Both the position numbers and the translations under genes were made by a program. Shown one piece after another: positions 44,880 to 53,678 of a DNA stretch of 64,000 bases. Every line of letters starts with the position of its first letter. Positions within the stretch are counted from its first letter, which is position 1. The notes beneath the pieces were generated by a model. The model was not told the DNA's origin. It was given only the letters and a program-made list of their open reading frames with translations, and ran no database searches. Source of the DNA: an uncultured Bacteroidota bacterium (lineage in GTDB: Bacteria; Bacteroidota; Bacteroidia; Chitinophagales; Chitinophagaceae); contig CAIVKC010000022.1 of the NCBI GenBank assembly GCA_903906365.1, forward strand, positions 50,555 to 114,554, written 5' to 3'.

Positions 44880-46418
44880 ATGAATAAAAAAATTCAGTCT
44901 GCGCTCATATCCGTCTTTTATAAGGATGGATTGGACACCATTGTCAAAAAACTGCATGAGCTGGGTGTCACCCTGTATTCTACCGGGGGTACCGAGCAGT
45001 TTATAGTTTCCCTGGGGGTGCCCTGTGTGGCCGTAGAATCACTCACCACCTATCCTTCCATCCTCGGAGGCCGGGTTAAAACGCTGCACCCTTCGGTTTT
45101 CGGCGGAATTTTAGGCAGGCGTGACCAGCCCGCTGATGTAGCCGAAATGCTCCAATACAAGATTCCCGATATTGACCTGGTCATCGTCGACCTGTATCCC
45201 TTCGAGGAAACCCTGGCTAAAACCAGCGAGGATGCCGCCATCATAGAAAAAATTGACGTGGGCGGACCCTCCATGATACGGGCTGCCGACAAGAACCACC
45301 GCCATGTGGCGGTAGTGGGCTCAAAAGATCAGTACGCCTACCTGCTGAACCTGCTGGAAAGCCAAAACGGGGAGACCACCCTGGAACAGCGCCGGTGGAT
45401 GGCAGCAAAGGCTTTTGAAGTTTGCGCCCATTACGATGTAGTGATCTCCAAATATTTCAACCCGCAGGAGCCGGACTATTTCCTGGAATCGGTGCCTGGC
45501 CGAAGGGAACTCCGTTATGGCGAAAACCCCCATCAAAAGGCGGTCTTTTATGGTGAGCTCGGGGAGATATTCGACAAGCTGCATGGCAAGGAATTATCCT
45601 ATAACAACATGGTCGATGTCGGGGCCGCCCTGCAGCTCATCGGGGAATTCAGCCAGGCCACCCCAGAAAAAGGGGCCCCTCAGTGCGTCTTTGCGATCAT
45701 CAAACATACCAATGTGTGCGGCATCTCGGAGCGCCCGACCCTTAAAGAGGCCTGGGACGCTGCCCTGGCGGGAGATCCCGAAAGCGCTTTTGGCGGTGTG
45801 CTGGTCTGCAACCATACCGTAGACCAGGTGACCGCAGAGGCCATCAGCGAGATTTTTTTTGAAGTCCTTATTGCCCCTGGTTTTGAGCCCGGGGCCCTGT
45901 CCATCCTGCAATCCAAAAAGAACCGGATATTGCTGGTGCAGAAAAAACAGCTCACCCCGGCCATGGAATACAAATCCCTGCTCCATGGTGTGTTGATGCA
46001 GCAGCCCGATGAAGGAAACTTTACCGAATGGAAGGAAGCGGGCGGAAGGCAAACAACGGAGGCGGAAAAACAGGACCTGGCCTTCGCCAACCTGGTGTGC
46101 AAGCACCTGAAATCAAACGCGATCGCGCTGGTAAAGGATAAACAACTGGTGGGAAAAGGCTGCGGTCAGACCAGCCGCATCGACTCACTGCGACAGGCCA
46201 TTGAAAAATCCAAGCAGTTTTCCTTTGACCTGCAGGGTGCCGTGCTGGCCTCCGATGCGTTCTTTCCTTTCAATGACTGCGTCCAAATCGCCCACGCGGC
46301 GGGCATCGGCGCATTCATCCAGCCGGGGGGTTCCATCCGGGACAAGGATTCCATTGAATACTGTGTCGAGCATAAACTGGCGATGGTCATTACCTCCATG
46401 AGGCACTTTAAGCATTAG
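44880..46418 (+). CDS. purH: Bifunctional AICAR formyltransferase/IMP cyclohydrolase
   Basis: A 512-residue enzyme of the last two steps of IMP synthesis. The N-terminal IMP cyclohydrolase has KKIQSALISVFYKDGLDTIV and ILGGRVKTLHPSVFGGILGR; the C-terminal formyltransferase has RYGENPHQKAVFY and the active-site KHTNVCG (about residue 274). ADAFFPF-type and RDKDSIEYC sequences complete it. I use ATG 44880, which gives the normal N-terminus; ATG 44847 would add 11 residues and is also downstream of the promoter. Confidence 0.96.
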   Translation: MNKKIQSALISVFYKDGLDTIVKKLHELGVTLYSTGGTEQFIVSLGVPCVAVESLTTYPSILGGRVKTLHPSVFGGILGRRDQPADVAEMLQYKIPDIDLVIVDLYPFEETLAKTSEDAAIIEKIDVGGPSMIRAADKNHRHVAVVGSKDQYAYLLNLLESQNGETTLEQRRWMAAKAFEVCAHYDVVISKYFNPQEPDYFLESVPGRRELRYGENPHQKAVFYGELGEIFDKLHGKELSYNNMVDVGAALQLIGEFSQATPEKGAPQCVFAIIKHTNVCGISERPTLKEAWDAALAGDPESAFGGVLVCNHTVDQVTAEAISEIFFEVLIAPGFEPGALSILQSKKNRILLVQKKQLTPAMEYKSLLHGVLMQQPDEGNFTEWKEAGGRQTTEAEKQDLAFANLVCKHLKSNAIALVKDKQLVGKGCGQTSRIDSLRQAIEKSKQFSFDLQGAVLASDAFFPFNDCVQIAHAAGIGAFIQPGGSIRDKDSIEYCVEHKLAMVITSMRHFKH

Positions 46419-46501
46419 CGTTATCCCTCCTCCATAAACAGGGATGCCCAGGGGAAGACCATGCCGGCGGAGGCCGAAAGCCGGAATTGAAATAAGGAAG
46501 G

Positions 46502-47449
46502 ATGTCCATATCAGAAAACATACAAGGTTACAGGCAACCGCCCGGTAAACGGTCCAGTGCCATATTGGCCCTCAGCCTGGTCAGTTTCCTCTGGGGGACA
46601 ACCTGGATCGTTTCCAGGCAGGGAGTGCGCTATGTGCATCCCCTTCAGCTGGCTTCCATCCGGCAGACCCTGGCTGGTCTGCTCTATGTGGTCTATTTCC
46701 TGTTCCGCAGAGCCAGCTGGCCCAGGGGAAAGGAATGGTGGACGGTATTGATACTCAGCCTGCTTAATTTTTTTCTCACCAACGGACTGACCACCTGGGG
46801 GGTAAAATATATTTCAGGCGGACTGGCGGCCATCATTGCAGCCATCTTCCCCCTCTGGCTGGTTATCATCGGTCTGCTCGGGCCCTCCAAATCAAAGGTT
46901 TCCCCGAAGGCCATGCTGGGGTTTTTGCTGGGATTCGGGGGGATCTGCATTATTTTCTATGAACATCTCAAGGATTTCCTCAACAAGGATTTTCGTTTCG
47001 GCATCTTTATTTCACTGGCCGCTTCACTCACCTGGGCATTCGGGACCCTGTATACCAAACAGAAAGCGGCCCAGTTCAATCCCTATTTCAGCATCGGCCT
47101 GCAGATGCTCATCTCCGGGGTCCTGCTCTCGGGTGCCAGCCGTTTGAGCGGCGCCGCCATCCCCCTCAGCAGCATTCCCTGGCAGGCCTGGGCCTCCATT
47201 GGCTACCTGGTGCTGTTCGGTTCAGTAATTACTTTCTTTGCCTACCTGTATGCACTGCAATACCTCCCCACCGGACAGGTGTCCATCTATGCCTATATCA
47301 ATCCGGTAGTAGCCGTTTTGCTGGATACCATTATTTTCCGTGAAAAGATGACCATCTATATTGCCCTGGGAGGAATGGTCACCCTCTATGGGGTGTACCT
47401 GGTCAACGAAAGTTTCAAAACTAAGAAAACCGCCGATCAGCGGGTGTGA
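46502..47449 (+). CDS. EamA/DMT-superfamily permease
   Basis: A 315-residue membrane protein with ten hydrophobic helices arranged as two EamA repeats (the first from about 22 to 150, the second from about 160 to 300). Motifs are SLVSFLWGTTWIVSRQGV and, near the end, YLPTGQVSIYAYINPVVAVL. Members move amino acids, sugars or other metabolites; the substrate here is unknown. The ATG 46502 is directly preceded by AAGGAAGG, a rare Shine-Dalgarno-like run for this window, though it sits very close to the start. Confidence 0.92.
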   Translation: MSISENIQGYRQPPGKRSSAILALSLVSFLWGTTWIVSRQGVRYVHPLQLASIRQTLAGLLYVVYFLFRRASWPRGKEWWTVLILSLLNFFLTNGLTTWGVKYISGGLAAIIAAIFPLWLVIIGLLGPSKSKVSPKAMLGFLLGFGGICIIFYEHLKDFLNKDFRFGIFISLAASLTWAFGTLYTKQKAAQFNPYFSIGLQMLISGVLLSGASRLSGAAIPLSSIPWQAWASIGYLVLFGSVITFFAYLYALQYLPTGQVSIYAYINPVVAVLLDTIIFREKMTIYIALGGMVTLYGVYLVNESFKTKKTADQRV

Positions 47450-47519
47450 TGGATCCCATTAAAAAAACAGGGCTGGTCCCTAAGGATGGTCCTCAAAACC
47501 CTCTTATGAGCACCGGCGC

Positions 47520-48830
47520 CTACATATCCCAGTACACTTCCTCTTTCAAAAAGAGCTCATAGACCTCCTTCCATCCCTCAAACTGTGGGTCTGTGCCCAG
47601 GAAGTGGTTGTGCCAGATGGTAATCATCAGGCCATTGACCCGTTTAACGGACTGGTAATACTGCATGAGTTCATCCAGGGCCTGCCTGGGGGTATATTTT
47701 TGCTCGTAATAGGAATTGGCATCCATGAAGCAGAAAGGGAAAACCTGCAAAGGGGTCTGTTCCCCCTTTTCCAGGTCAAACCAGAAAAAGGAAGAAGCCA
47801 CCGATGCGCGGAAGCCGTTGATGCTGCCATAGCCCATGGAGAAGTCCTTTTCAATCCCCGCCTTCCCCAGCCGCCTGTAGGTCTGCGGCAAATCCATGCG
47901 GATATAATGCTGCCGGGAAGAGCTGATCTTCCGCTCCGAAATACGGGAGAGCCATTCCAACTCTTCGTCCAGCAGTTTTTCCTGGTCTCCGCTTTGCCAG
48001 GAAGGATGGAGGCCGATGGTATATCCGCTGGCATGGTAGCGCACCAGGTCCTGCATTCCCTTTTTGGAAGGGGAAATATTGCGGTCAACCCCCTTTTGCT
48101 CCCTGGCCACCAGGAAAAAATACTGGGCCTTCATCCGGCAATACAGGTGCAGGGAATCCAGCCATTCATAAGCATCAAAAGGGTCCGCCCGCCTGCCGCG
48201 GAGCACCTGTATCCTTTGCAGGGCAGCGCGAAATCTGCCTTTCAAAAACAAGCGGGCGAGGGCTCCCGCGTTGCGGTAAGCCCCCTTGTGCAGGAAGGAA
48301 TAGGCGATGTCAATGTCGTAGGTCGGAATGAACCCGAAAGCGGGACGGCGGAAAACCAGCGCCGGAAATTTCCGCTCCAGGGCCAGGCGGAATTCGTGGA
48401 TCCAGATATTGACCAGGGGAAGCTGCAGGAAACCTTCCCGGTGGGCCAGGGACTCCCGGTAGGGATAACGGCCATATTCGTCCCGGGGGTGCGGGAGGTA
48501 TTCTTCATATCGGCTGATCAGGTAGAAACTGGCAGCCAAAATATCAAAGGGGAAGTCCCCCCGGGTCTGGAAGAAGGCCTTATGGTAGTTCAGTTCGAAG
48601 CATTCAATCTCCTGGCGCCTGATATAACTTTCGAAAAGCAGCGACGCGGGCTCCAAAAAAAATTCCGCCCCCCCGAGTTCTTCCTTTGAATAATTTATCC
48701 CGGGCTGCCCCGAAGCCATGAACTCCTCCCGGTTGGAGGTCAGCCCAATGGGCTGGGCAAATAATTCCCTCCCGATAAATTCGGTAATGTAGCTGAGCCT
48801 GGGCGTAATATGAGGGCTGTATAGTAACAT
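47520..48830 (-). CDS. Polysaccharide deacetylase-like protein (DUF7033 type)
   Basis: A 436-residue soluble protein. The N-terminal ~125 residues (MLLYSPHITPRLSYITEFIG to FPFDILAASFYLISRYEEYL) match the domain that precedes polysaccharide deacetylase-like folds in Bacteroidota. The rest is the NodB-type barrel, with PTYDIDIAYSF in the place of the metal-binding aspartates, GLHPSW, and a final MITIWHNHFLGTD. No signal peptide is present. I use ATG 48830; ATG 48950 would overlap the upstream lutB gene. The substrate is unknown and deacetylase activity is only inferred. Confidence 0.75.
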   Translation of the reverse strand: MLLYSPHITPRLSYITEFIGRELFAQPIGLTSNREEFMASGQPGINYSKEELGGAEFFLEPASLLFESYIRRQEIECFELNYHKAFFQTRGDFPFDILAASFYLISRYEEYLPHPRDEYGRYPYRESLAHREGFLQLPLVNIWIHEFRLALERKFPALVFRRPAFGFIPTYDIDIAYSFLHKGAYRNAGALARLFLKGRFRAALQRIQVLRGRRADPFDAYEWLDSLHLYCRMKAQYFFLVAREQKGVDRNISPSKKGMQDLVRYHASGYTIGLHPSWQSGDQEKLLDEELEWLSRISERKISSSRQHYIRMDLPQTYRRLGKAGIEKDFSMGYGSINGFRASVASSFFWFDLEKGEQTPLQVFPFCFMDANSYYEQKYTPRQALDELMQYYQSVKRVNGLMITIWHNHFLGTDPQFEGWKEVYELFLKEEVYWDM

Positions 48831-48900
48831 GGAAGAAGCTTCAGAATTCAAAAAAAGATCCCCCTGCAGGCATCCTTGATTCACCAGGCCCGGGCCTGCA

Positions 48901-50277
48901 CTAACCGGGATGTTTTTCTTTCCATTGCTGGTTGAAGGTCTGCGGGGCAAAATCCAAATCTCCCCGGTGGGCCGTCCAGCCCTTAAAGGCTCTGTTGACC
49001 ATCCAGTTTTTCATCTGCTGGCTGCCGGCATTCATCCACTTTCGGTGCAGGCTGGCCTGTTTCCATAATTTCCAGGCCATTTTCTCCCCCCATCCGGAAA
49101 GGCCCGCCACTACAGCTTCACTCCGGTTTTCAAGCAACAGTTCATGAATGTTGATTTTCACGGCGCAAACCTCCGTACAGTTACCGCAAAGGGAGGATGC
49201 GTAGCTGAGGTGTTTCCATTCACCCAGTTCGCGCAGGTGGGGGGTAATGACGGCTCCGATGGGTCCGGAATAGGTGGTACCGTAAGCATGCCCGCCGATG
49301 TTTTTATAAACGGGACAGGCATTGAGGCAGGCCCCGCAGCGGATGCAGTAGAGGCTTTCCCTGGTCTTTTCATTGGCAAGCAGTTTTGTTCGTCCGTTAT
49401 CCAGCAATATCACATACATTTCCTGTGGTCCGTCGGGTTCCCCCGGCTGCCGGGGGCCGGACAGGATGGTATTATAGACGGTAATTTGCTGGCCGGTTCC
49501 GAAGGTGGCCAGCAGGGGCCAGAAAAGCGCCAGGTCGGTTAAAGAAGGAATGACTTTTTCAATTCCGACCACCACAATATGTGTTTGGGGAAACGAACAA
49601 CTCAGCCGGGCATTGCCTTCGTTTTCGGTAATGGCCACAGAGCCTGTTTCAGCAATAATAAAATTGGCACCCGTAATACCCACTTCGGCCGCGGGGTATT
49701 TTTTCCTTAATTTTTCCCGGGCGACCAGGGTCAGTTCGCCAGGCGTCAGATTGGGTGGTGTATCCAGCTTTTCATAGAATAGCCGCGCCACGTCTTCTTT
49801 GCTCTTATGCATGGCCGGCGTGACAATATGATAGGGCGGTTCTCCGTCGAGTTGCTGGATGTATTCACCCAGATCGGTCTCCACACTTTCGATGTGGTTT
49901 TCCTGGAGAAACTCATTGAGTTTGATCTCCTCGGTCACCATACTCTTGCTTTTTACCACTGAACGGCAGTTTTTTTCCCGGCAGATGGCCAGTATTTCCG
50001 CTAAGGCCTGGCCGGCATCTTCTGCCCAGATGACCTTTCCCCCCCTGCGCGTAAATGCGAGTTCAAAATGCTCCAGTTGGTTATCGAGGGATTCCAGGGC
50101 GCGCCATTTAATATTTTTCGCTCTTTCCCTGGCCAGTTCCAGGTCTTCGAATTGTTTTTTACCAGCCGGCACGGCTGCGTTATACTTCGAGATATTGAAG
50201 TTGATTTTCCGGCGGTGGTCTTTGTCGGCTGCCTTCACCGTACTTTTGGCTGAAAAAAGGGAAGCGTTCTGGCTCAT
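48901..50277 (-). CDS. lutB: LutB-like iron-sulfur LUD protein
   Basis: A 458-residue protein of the LutB/LldF type. The LUD domain covers about 60-300 (KSKSMVTEEIKLNEFLQEN, ITGANFIIAETGSVAITENE). Two ferredoxin-like clusters follow: CIRCGACLNACP (about 310) and CGNCTEVC (about 365), each suited to a [4Fe-4S] centre. The C-terminal helical part ends at KEKHPG. In Bacillus LutB works with LutA and LutC to oxidise L-lactate. Here lutC is 16 kb away by ftsH, and no lutA is seen. The next gene on the strand, the deacetylase-like protein, is 70 bases downstream. Confidence 0.9.
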   Translation of the reverse strand: MSQNASLFSAKSTVKAADKDHRRKINFNISKYNAAVPAGKKQFEDLELARERAKNIKWRALESLDNQLEHFELAFTRRGGKVIWAEDAGQALAEILAICREKNCRSVVKSKSMVTEEIKLNEFLQENHIESVETDLGEYIQQLDGEPPYHIVTPAMHKSKEDVARLFYEKLDTPPNLTPGELTLVAREKLRKKYPAAEVGITGANFIIAETGSVAITENEGNARLSCSFPQTHIVVVGIEKVIPSLTDLALFWPLLATFGTGQQITVYNTILSGPRQPGEPDGPQEMYVILLDNGRTKLLANEKTRESLYCIRCGACLNACPVYKNIGGHAYGTTYSGPIGAVITPHLRELGEWKHLSYASSLCGNCTEVCAVKINIHELLLENRSEAVVAGLSGWGEKMAWKLWKQASLHRKWMNAGSQQMKNWMVNRAFKGWTAHRGDLDFAPQTFNQQWKEKHPG

Positions 50278-50344
50278 TGATGGAAGGTAATTATAATTCC
50301 CTAAAGGGTTCTCTTGAATGGATGCCCGGGCCCCAGGCCCTCTC

Positions 50345-50971
50345 TCATTTGCTGCCAGTAATGGCCTGGGCAGGGTTCACCGCCTGCCGGGCTTCAAAGT
50401 AATCCCTGGCCACCTGTTCAAGTACTGAATAAAACTCAGCGCCGTATTTTCTGATCAGCGCCTCTTTCAAAAAAACGTAGGTGGGCACTTTTAATTTTTT
50501 TCCCAGCACACAGGCCGGATTGCACATCGACTCCCTTGGTTCATAGTTTACCATTTCATATTCCTTGGTCTTGTTGATTTTGATCGGGTAAAGATGACAG
50601 CTGATGGGCTTTTTCCAGCTTATCTTGCCGTCATAATAGGCTTGTTCGATCCCGCACTTGATGACCCCCTGCTTGTCGCGGAACCCGTACGCGCACATGC
50701 TGCCCCCGATGGTGGGGGTTACCCAACCGAATTCCCGGTCATAATTATAGCGGCCGCGGCTTTCAATTTCCCGGATTCCTTCTTCGGTCAGGTAGGGCTT
50801 TACGGTCTGGTAGATCTCGTTGAGTATGGTCATCTCCTCTTTTTCCAGCGGCGCGCCTGCATCACCGTCCTCGCAGCACCCTCCCTTACATTTGTGAAGA
50901 TCGCACACGAACTCTTCTTCTATGACCATGTCGCTGACCAGGATATTATCAATGGCTATCAAATTGAGCAT
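50345..50971 (-). CDS. DUF3109 family cysteine-rich protein
   Basis: A 208-residue DUF3109 protein. It begins with a Cys cluster VCDLHKCKGGCCEDGDAGAP, has further conserved cysteines in MCAYGF, IKCGIEQAYYDGKISWKKP and SCHLYPIKI, and CNPACVLGKKL near the end. This pattern, as in YkgJ-like zinc/iron proteins, suggests a metal or Fe-S cluster, but no function is established. A TAAATTTG box lies 15 bases before the ATG, giving a very short leader. Confidence 0.9.
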   Translation of the reverse strand: MLNLIAIDNILVSDMVIEEEFVCDLHKCKGGCCEDGDAGAPLEKEEMTILNEIYQTVKPYLTEEGIREIESRGRYNYDREFGWVTPTIGGSMCAYGFRDKQGVIKCGIEQAYYDGKISWKKPISCHLYPIKINKTKEYEMVNYEPRESMCNPACVLGKKLKVPTYVFLKEALIRKYGAEFYSVLEQVARDYFEARQAVNPAQAITGSK

Positions 50972-50985
50972 GTTTTAGGTTCGGC

Positions 50986-50993
50986 AAATTTAA
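50986..50993 (-). promoter_or_regulatory. -7 promoter box of the DUF3109 gene
   Basis: Minus strand TAAATTTG, exact TAnnTTTG. The implied leader is about 9 bases. Confidence 0.5.
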
Positions 50994-51009
50994 TGCAATC
51001 CGGCTGTTA

Positions 51010-51618
51010 TTACCTGCTTTTCCATTGAAGGGTGTTGATCATGTGCTTCATGTCCTCCTGGAGGAACTGGTTGACAATGCCCAGCGAATCCTCGTTGGGG
51101 GTGGTGTCAAAATAGAGGGCCCCCCGCAGGAAATGCCGGACGGAATCGGAAACAAAGAATTGCTTGGCAGTGGCAGCATTGCCCCCCACCGTAAAGAAGA
51201 CACCGGTCACGCCCAGCGGCGTTTTCATCAGGGAATCATCGATGGAACTGGCCTTATAGGTATGCTTGTAGCTCATTTTATAGGCATCCTCCTTGAGTTT
51301 GTCAAAACTGTTGGGGCCCACCTCTTTGTAACTGATATAAATACGGGCATGGAAGCGGGGGAAGTCAATGTTTATCCAGTAGGGGTTTTCAGGCTTGTCC
51401 TCAAAAAAACTGGTATCCCTGATGATGTTTGCATAGACCGGGTATTGAAAGGAATAGGGATAGCCCGGCTGGCTGAATTCCCTGTATTGGTGGGCGGGAA
51501 AGGCTATTTTAAAATACCCTTTGGGTTTAGGGGTATACGGGCTGTTACAGGACACCCATAAACAGGAAAGGAGGCAGAGGATTACAGCGTGGCGAAAACT
51601 AAAGAATGTTAGTGGCAC
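51010..51618 (-). CDS. gldD: Gliding motility lipoprotein GldD
   Basis: A 202-residue lipoprotein with lipobox WVSC (Cys24). Matching features of GldD are PKPKGYFKIAFPAHQY, WINIDFPRFHARIYISYKEV and a C-terminal LRGALYFDTTPNEDSLGIVN. In Flavobacterium it is needed for gliding and for the type IX secretion system. The start is GTG 51618. It follows gldE by 50 bases in the order mutY-ssb-gldE-gldD found across Bacteroidota. Other gld genes are outside the window, so gliding itself cannot be judged. Confidence 0.92.
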   Translation of the reverse strand: MPLTFFSFRHAVILCLLSCLWVSCNSPYTPKPKGYFKIAFPAHQYREFSQPGYPYSFQYPVYANIIRDTSFFEDKPENPYWINIDFPRFHARIYISYKEVGPNSFDKLKEDAYKMSYKHTYKASSIDDSLMKTPLGVTGVFFTVGGNAATAKQFFVSDSVRHFLRGALYFDTTPNEDSLGIVNQFLQEDMKHMINTLQWKSR

Positions 51619-51668
51619 TTGGGTTGATTTCTTTGAATGAAAAATGGGGGTCCTATCCCTGCATCGGA

Positions 51669-53015
51669 TTATTCCTGGGTCTTGGGGGTTTCAATGACGA
51701 TCTTCACCTTTTTTACGCGGCTCCTGTCAGCATCCAGTATGGTGAAAACAAAATCACCACAGGGAATCACATCGCCAATTTTGGGGATTTCTCCCGCCAG
51801 TTCAAGCACGAGCCCTGCCAGGGAATCGCTGTCGCCCCTGACCTGGTCAAAGGTATTGACGGAAAGTCCCATGGTTTTGCAAACATCGTTGATCATGGTC
51901 CTTCCCTCGAATACGTAGGATCCGTCCTCGGCCTGACGGTTGACATTTTCCTCTTCATCAAATTCATCCTTTATATCCCCGATGATCTCCTCCAGCACAT
52001 CCTCCAGGGTGACAATCCCGCTGGTGCCGCCAAATTCATCCACGACAATGGCAAAGTGGATGCGCTTGCCCTGGAATTCCTGCAGGAGGTCCTCGATGAG
52101 TTTCTGTTCGTGCACAAAATATGGCGGCCTGATCTGGCTGCGCCAGTCAAAATCATCCGCTTCGTTGAGGAAGGGAATCAGGTCCTTGGTGTGGATCATG
52201 CCCACGATCTCATCCAGACTATTCTTGAATACCGGCAGGCGGGAATAATGCAATTCCTCCACCCGCCGCTTGAGCCCCCCGAAGGAGATGTTATAATCCA
52301 TGCCGTTGACATCCAGCCTGGTCTTCATGATCTGTTTGACGGTGATGTTGCCGAACTTGATGATTCCCTTGAGGATGTTCTTTTCTTCCTCGGAAGCATC
52401 CTGGCTGGTGGTCATGTCTATGGCGTGGTCCAGGTCCTCCAGATTGTACTTCGAGGATTTTTTCCTCCCCAGGAAATGTTCTATCCGCTCGGACTGGCCA
52501 ATCATCCAGGAGCTCATCCCCTTAAATATCAAATGGATGATCTCCACCGTTCCGGAGGTATAAAATGCAAACTGCAGGTTGTTTTGGGATGCCCAGATCT
52601 TGGGCATCACTTCCCCGAAAAGCACCAGCACAAAAGTCACCGATACCAGTTTAATGAGGAATTCCAGCCACACGGTTTCCCGCAGGGGCGTCATCTGGTC
52701 AATGAGGAAATTGGAAAGAATGATGATGGTAATGTTGACAAAGGTATTGGCAATCATGAGGGAAGCCAGCAGGGCTTTGGGCTCTTCCAGCAGGTTGGCA
52801 ATCCTTTTCCAGGAGACATCCTGTTTGGTCTTGAGAATATTGACATCTTTGGGAGACAGGGAGAAAAAAGCCACTTCAGAACCGGATACCACAAAGGAAA
52901 TAATCAGCAGGAACAGGATGGCAATGGCCAGAATGGTGGTAGCCTGGGGATTAATAAACAGTAAGAAGTGAGAAATTCTACCCGTAATAAAGAAATGATG
53001 TCTCAGAGGATCCAA
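51669..53015 (-). CDS. gldE: GldE-like CNNM/CBS-domain membrane protein
   Basis: A 448-residue protein: a CNNM (DUF21) membrane domain with four hydrophobic helices (about 20-190), two CBS domains (about 205-320) and a CorC/HlyC transporter-associated domain (about 345-435). Its place between ssb and gldD identifies it as GldE. I start at TTG 53015, giving MDPLRHHFF as in other GldE proteins. An ATG at 53090 would add 25 residues but lies at or before the transcript start predicted by the TAAATTTG box at 53095-53102. Confidence 0.88.
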   Translation of the reverse strand: MDPLRHHFFITGRISHFLLFINPQATTILAIAILFLLIISFVVSGSEVAFFSLSPKDVNILKTKQDVSWKRIANLLEEPKALLASLMIANTFVNITIIILSNFLIDQMTPLRETVWLEFLIKLVSVTFVLVLFGEVMPKIWASQNNLQFAFYTSGTVEIIHLIFKGMSSWMIGQSERIEHFLGRKKSSKYNLEDLDHAIDMTTSQDASEEEKNILKGIIKFGNITVKQIMKTRLDVNGMDYNISFGGLKRRVEELHYSRLPVFKNSLDEIVGMIHTKDLIPFLNEADDFDWRSQIRPPYFVHEQKLIEDLLQEFQGKRIHFAIVVDEFGGTSGIVTLEDVLEEIIGDIKDEFDEEENVNRQAEDGSYVFEGRTMINDVCKTMGLSVNTFDQVRGDSDSLAGLVLELAGEIPKIGDVIPCGDFVFTILDADRSRVKKVKIVIETPKTQE

Positions 53016-53058
53016 AGCAATTATTTTTCGTGAACAATAGCAGAACCGCCAATCACAA

Positions 53059-53082
53059 AGGCAGGTCTTCACGGGCCTGCCT
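53059..53082 (-). promoter_or_regulatory. Leader hairpin of gldE
   Basis: Perfect 7-bp stem AGGCAGG/CCTGCCT with a 10-base loop, between the predicted transcript start (about 53088) and the TTG at 53015. No T-run follows, so it is not a clear terminator. It may affect translation or mark processing of the ssb-gldE transcript. Confidence 0.35.
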
Positions 53083-53094
53083 GCTATCAAAACG

Positions 53095-53102
53095 CAAATT
53101 TA
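53095..53102 (-). promoter_or_regulatory. -7 promoter box of gldE
   Basis: Minus strand TAAATTTG, exact TAnnTTTG, with TTTG 23 bases upstream (53126-53129). It begins 15 bases after the ssb stop. Confidence 0.5.
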
Positions 53103-53116
53103 ATGCATTGTCTGGC

Positions 53117-53551
53117 TTAAAACGGCAAATCTTCCGGGTGATCCCCGATCGGCGGGGTATCAGGATTTCCGGGCCCTTCTATAATTTCGTGAGATACAGA
53201 GGGATGTATGCTTCCATCGGACCGCTTATCCAGCATGATGAGATTATCGCCCACCACCTCGGTCGCAAATTTCTTGTTGCCTTCCTTATCCTCCCAGCTG
53301 CGGGTCCTCAGTCTTCCTTCAATATAGACCAGGCTCCCTTTGTGTAAGTATTTTTGCGCCAGTTCCGCCAGCCCACGCCACAACACCACGGTATGCCATT
53401 CGGTCTGGGAGATCAGTTTGCCGGAGCGGTCCTTGAAAGTTTCTGTTGTGGCCAGAGAGAATTTAGCGACCCCGATATTGCCTTCCAGATGTTGTATGTC
53501 CGGATCTTTTCCCAAATTCCCGATTAACATAACCCTGTTCACGCCTCTCAT
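53117..53551 (-). CDS. ssb: Single-stranded DNA-binding protein
   Basis: A 144-residue SSB with an OB fold over about 1-105 (RVMLIGNLGKDPDIQHLEGN, WHTVVLWRGLAELAQKYLHK, YIEGRLRTRSWEDKEGNKKF), a disordered tail and the acidic tip ending DLPF, which recruits repair proteins. It lies in the mutY-ssb-gldE-gldD cluster. TAACTTTA (minus strand, plus 53598-53605), one base from consensus, may be its own promoter. Confidence 0.95.
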   Translation of the reverse strand: MRGVNRVMLIGNLGKDPDIQHLEGNIGVAKFSLATTETFKDRSGKLISQTEWHTVVLWRGLAELAQKYLHKGSLVYIEGRLRTRSWEDKEGNKKFATEVVGDNLIMLDKRSDGSIHPSVSHEIIEGPGNPDTPPIGDHPEDLPF

Positions 53552-53678
53552 AGAATGGAGTTTAAAATGAATAATTCATCGCTGAAACAATTCCTTTTAA
53601 AGTTAAATTTTTTCGGCCAGAAAATTAAATTATTTCGGTTCCGGGCCTGTTTATTAACAGTTTGACCATACGCCGTAT

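Noticed and set aside
47604..48689. A 361-codon frame antisense to the deacetylase-like gene
   Set aside because: The minus-strand protein has family features throughout; the plus-strand frame has none.
51606..52964. A 452-codon frame antisense to gldE
   Set aside because: The minus strand encodes clear CNNM, CBS and CorC domains. The plus-strand product is His/Gly/Gln-rich, as is typical of reverse-frame shadows.
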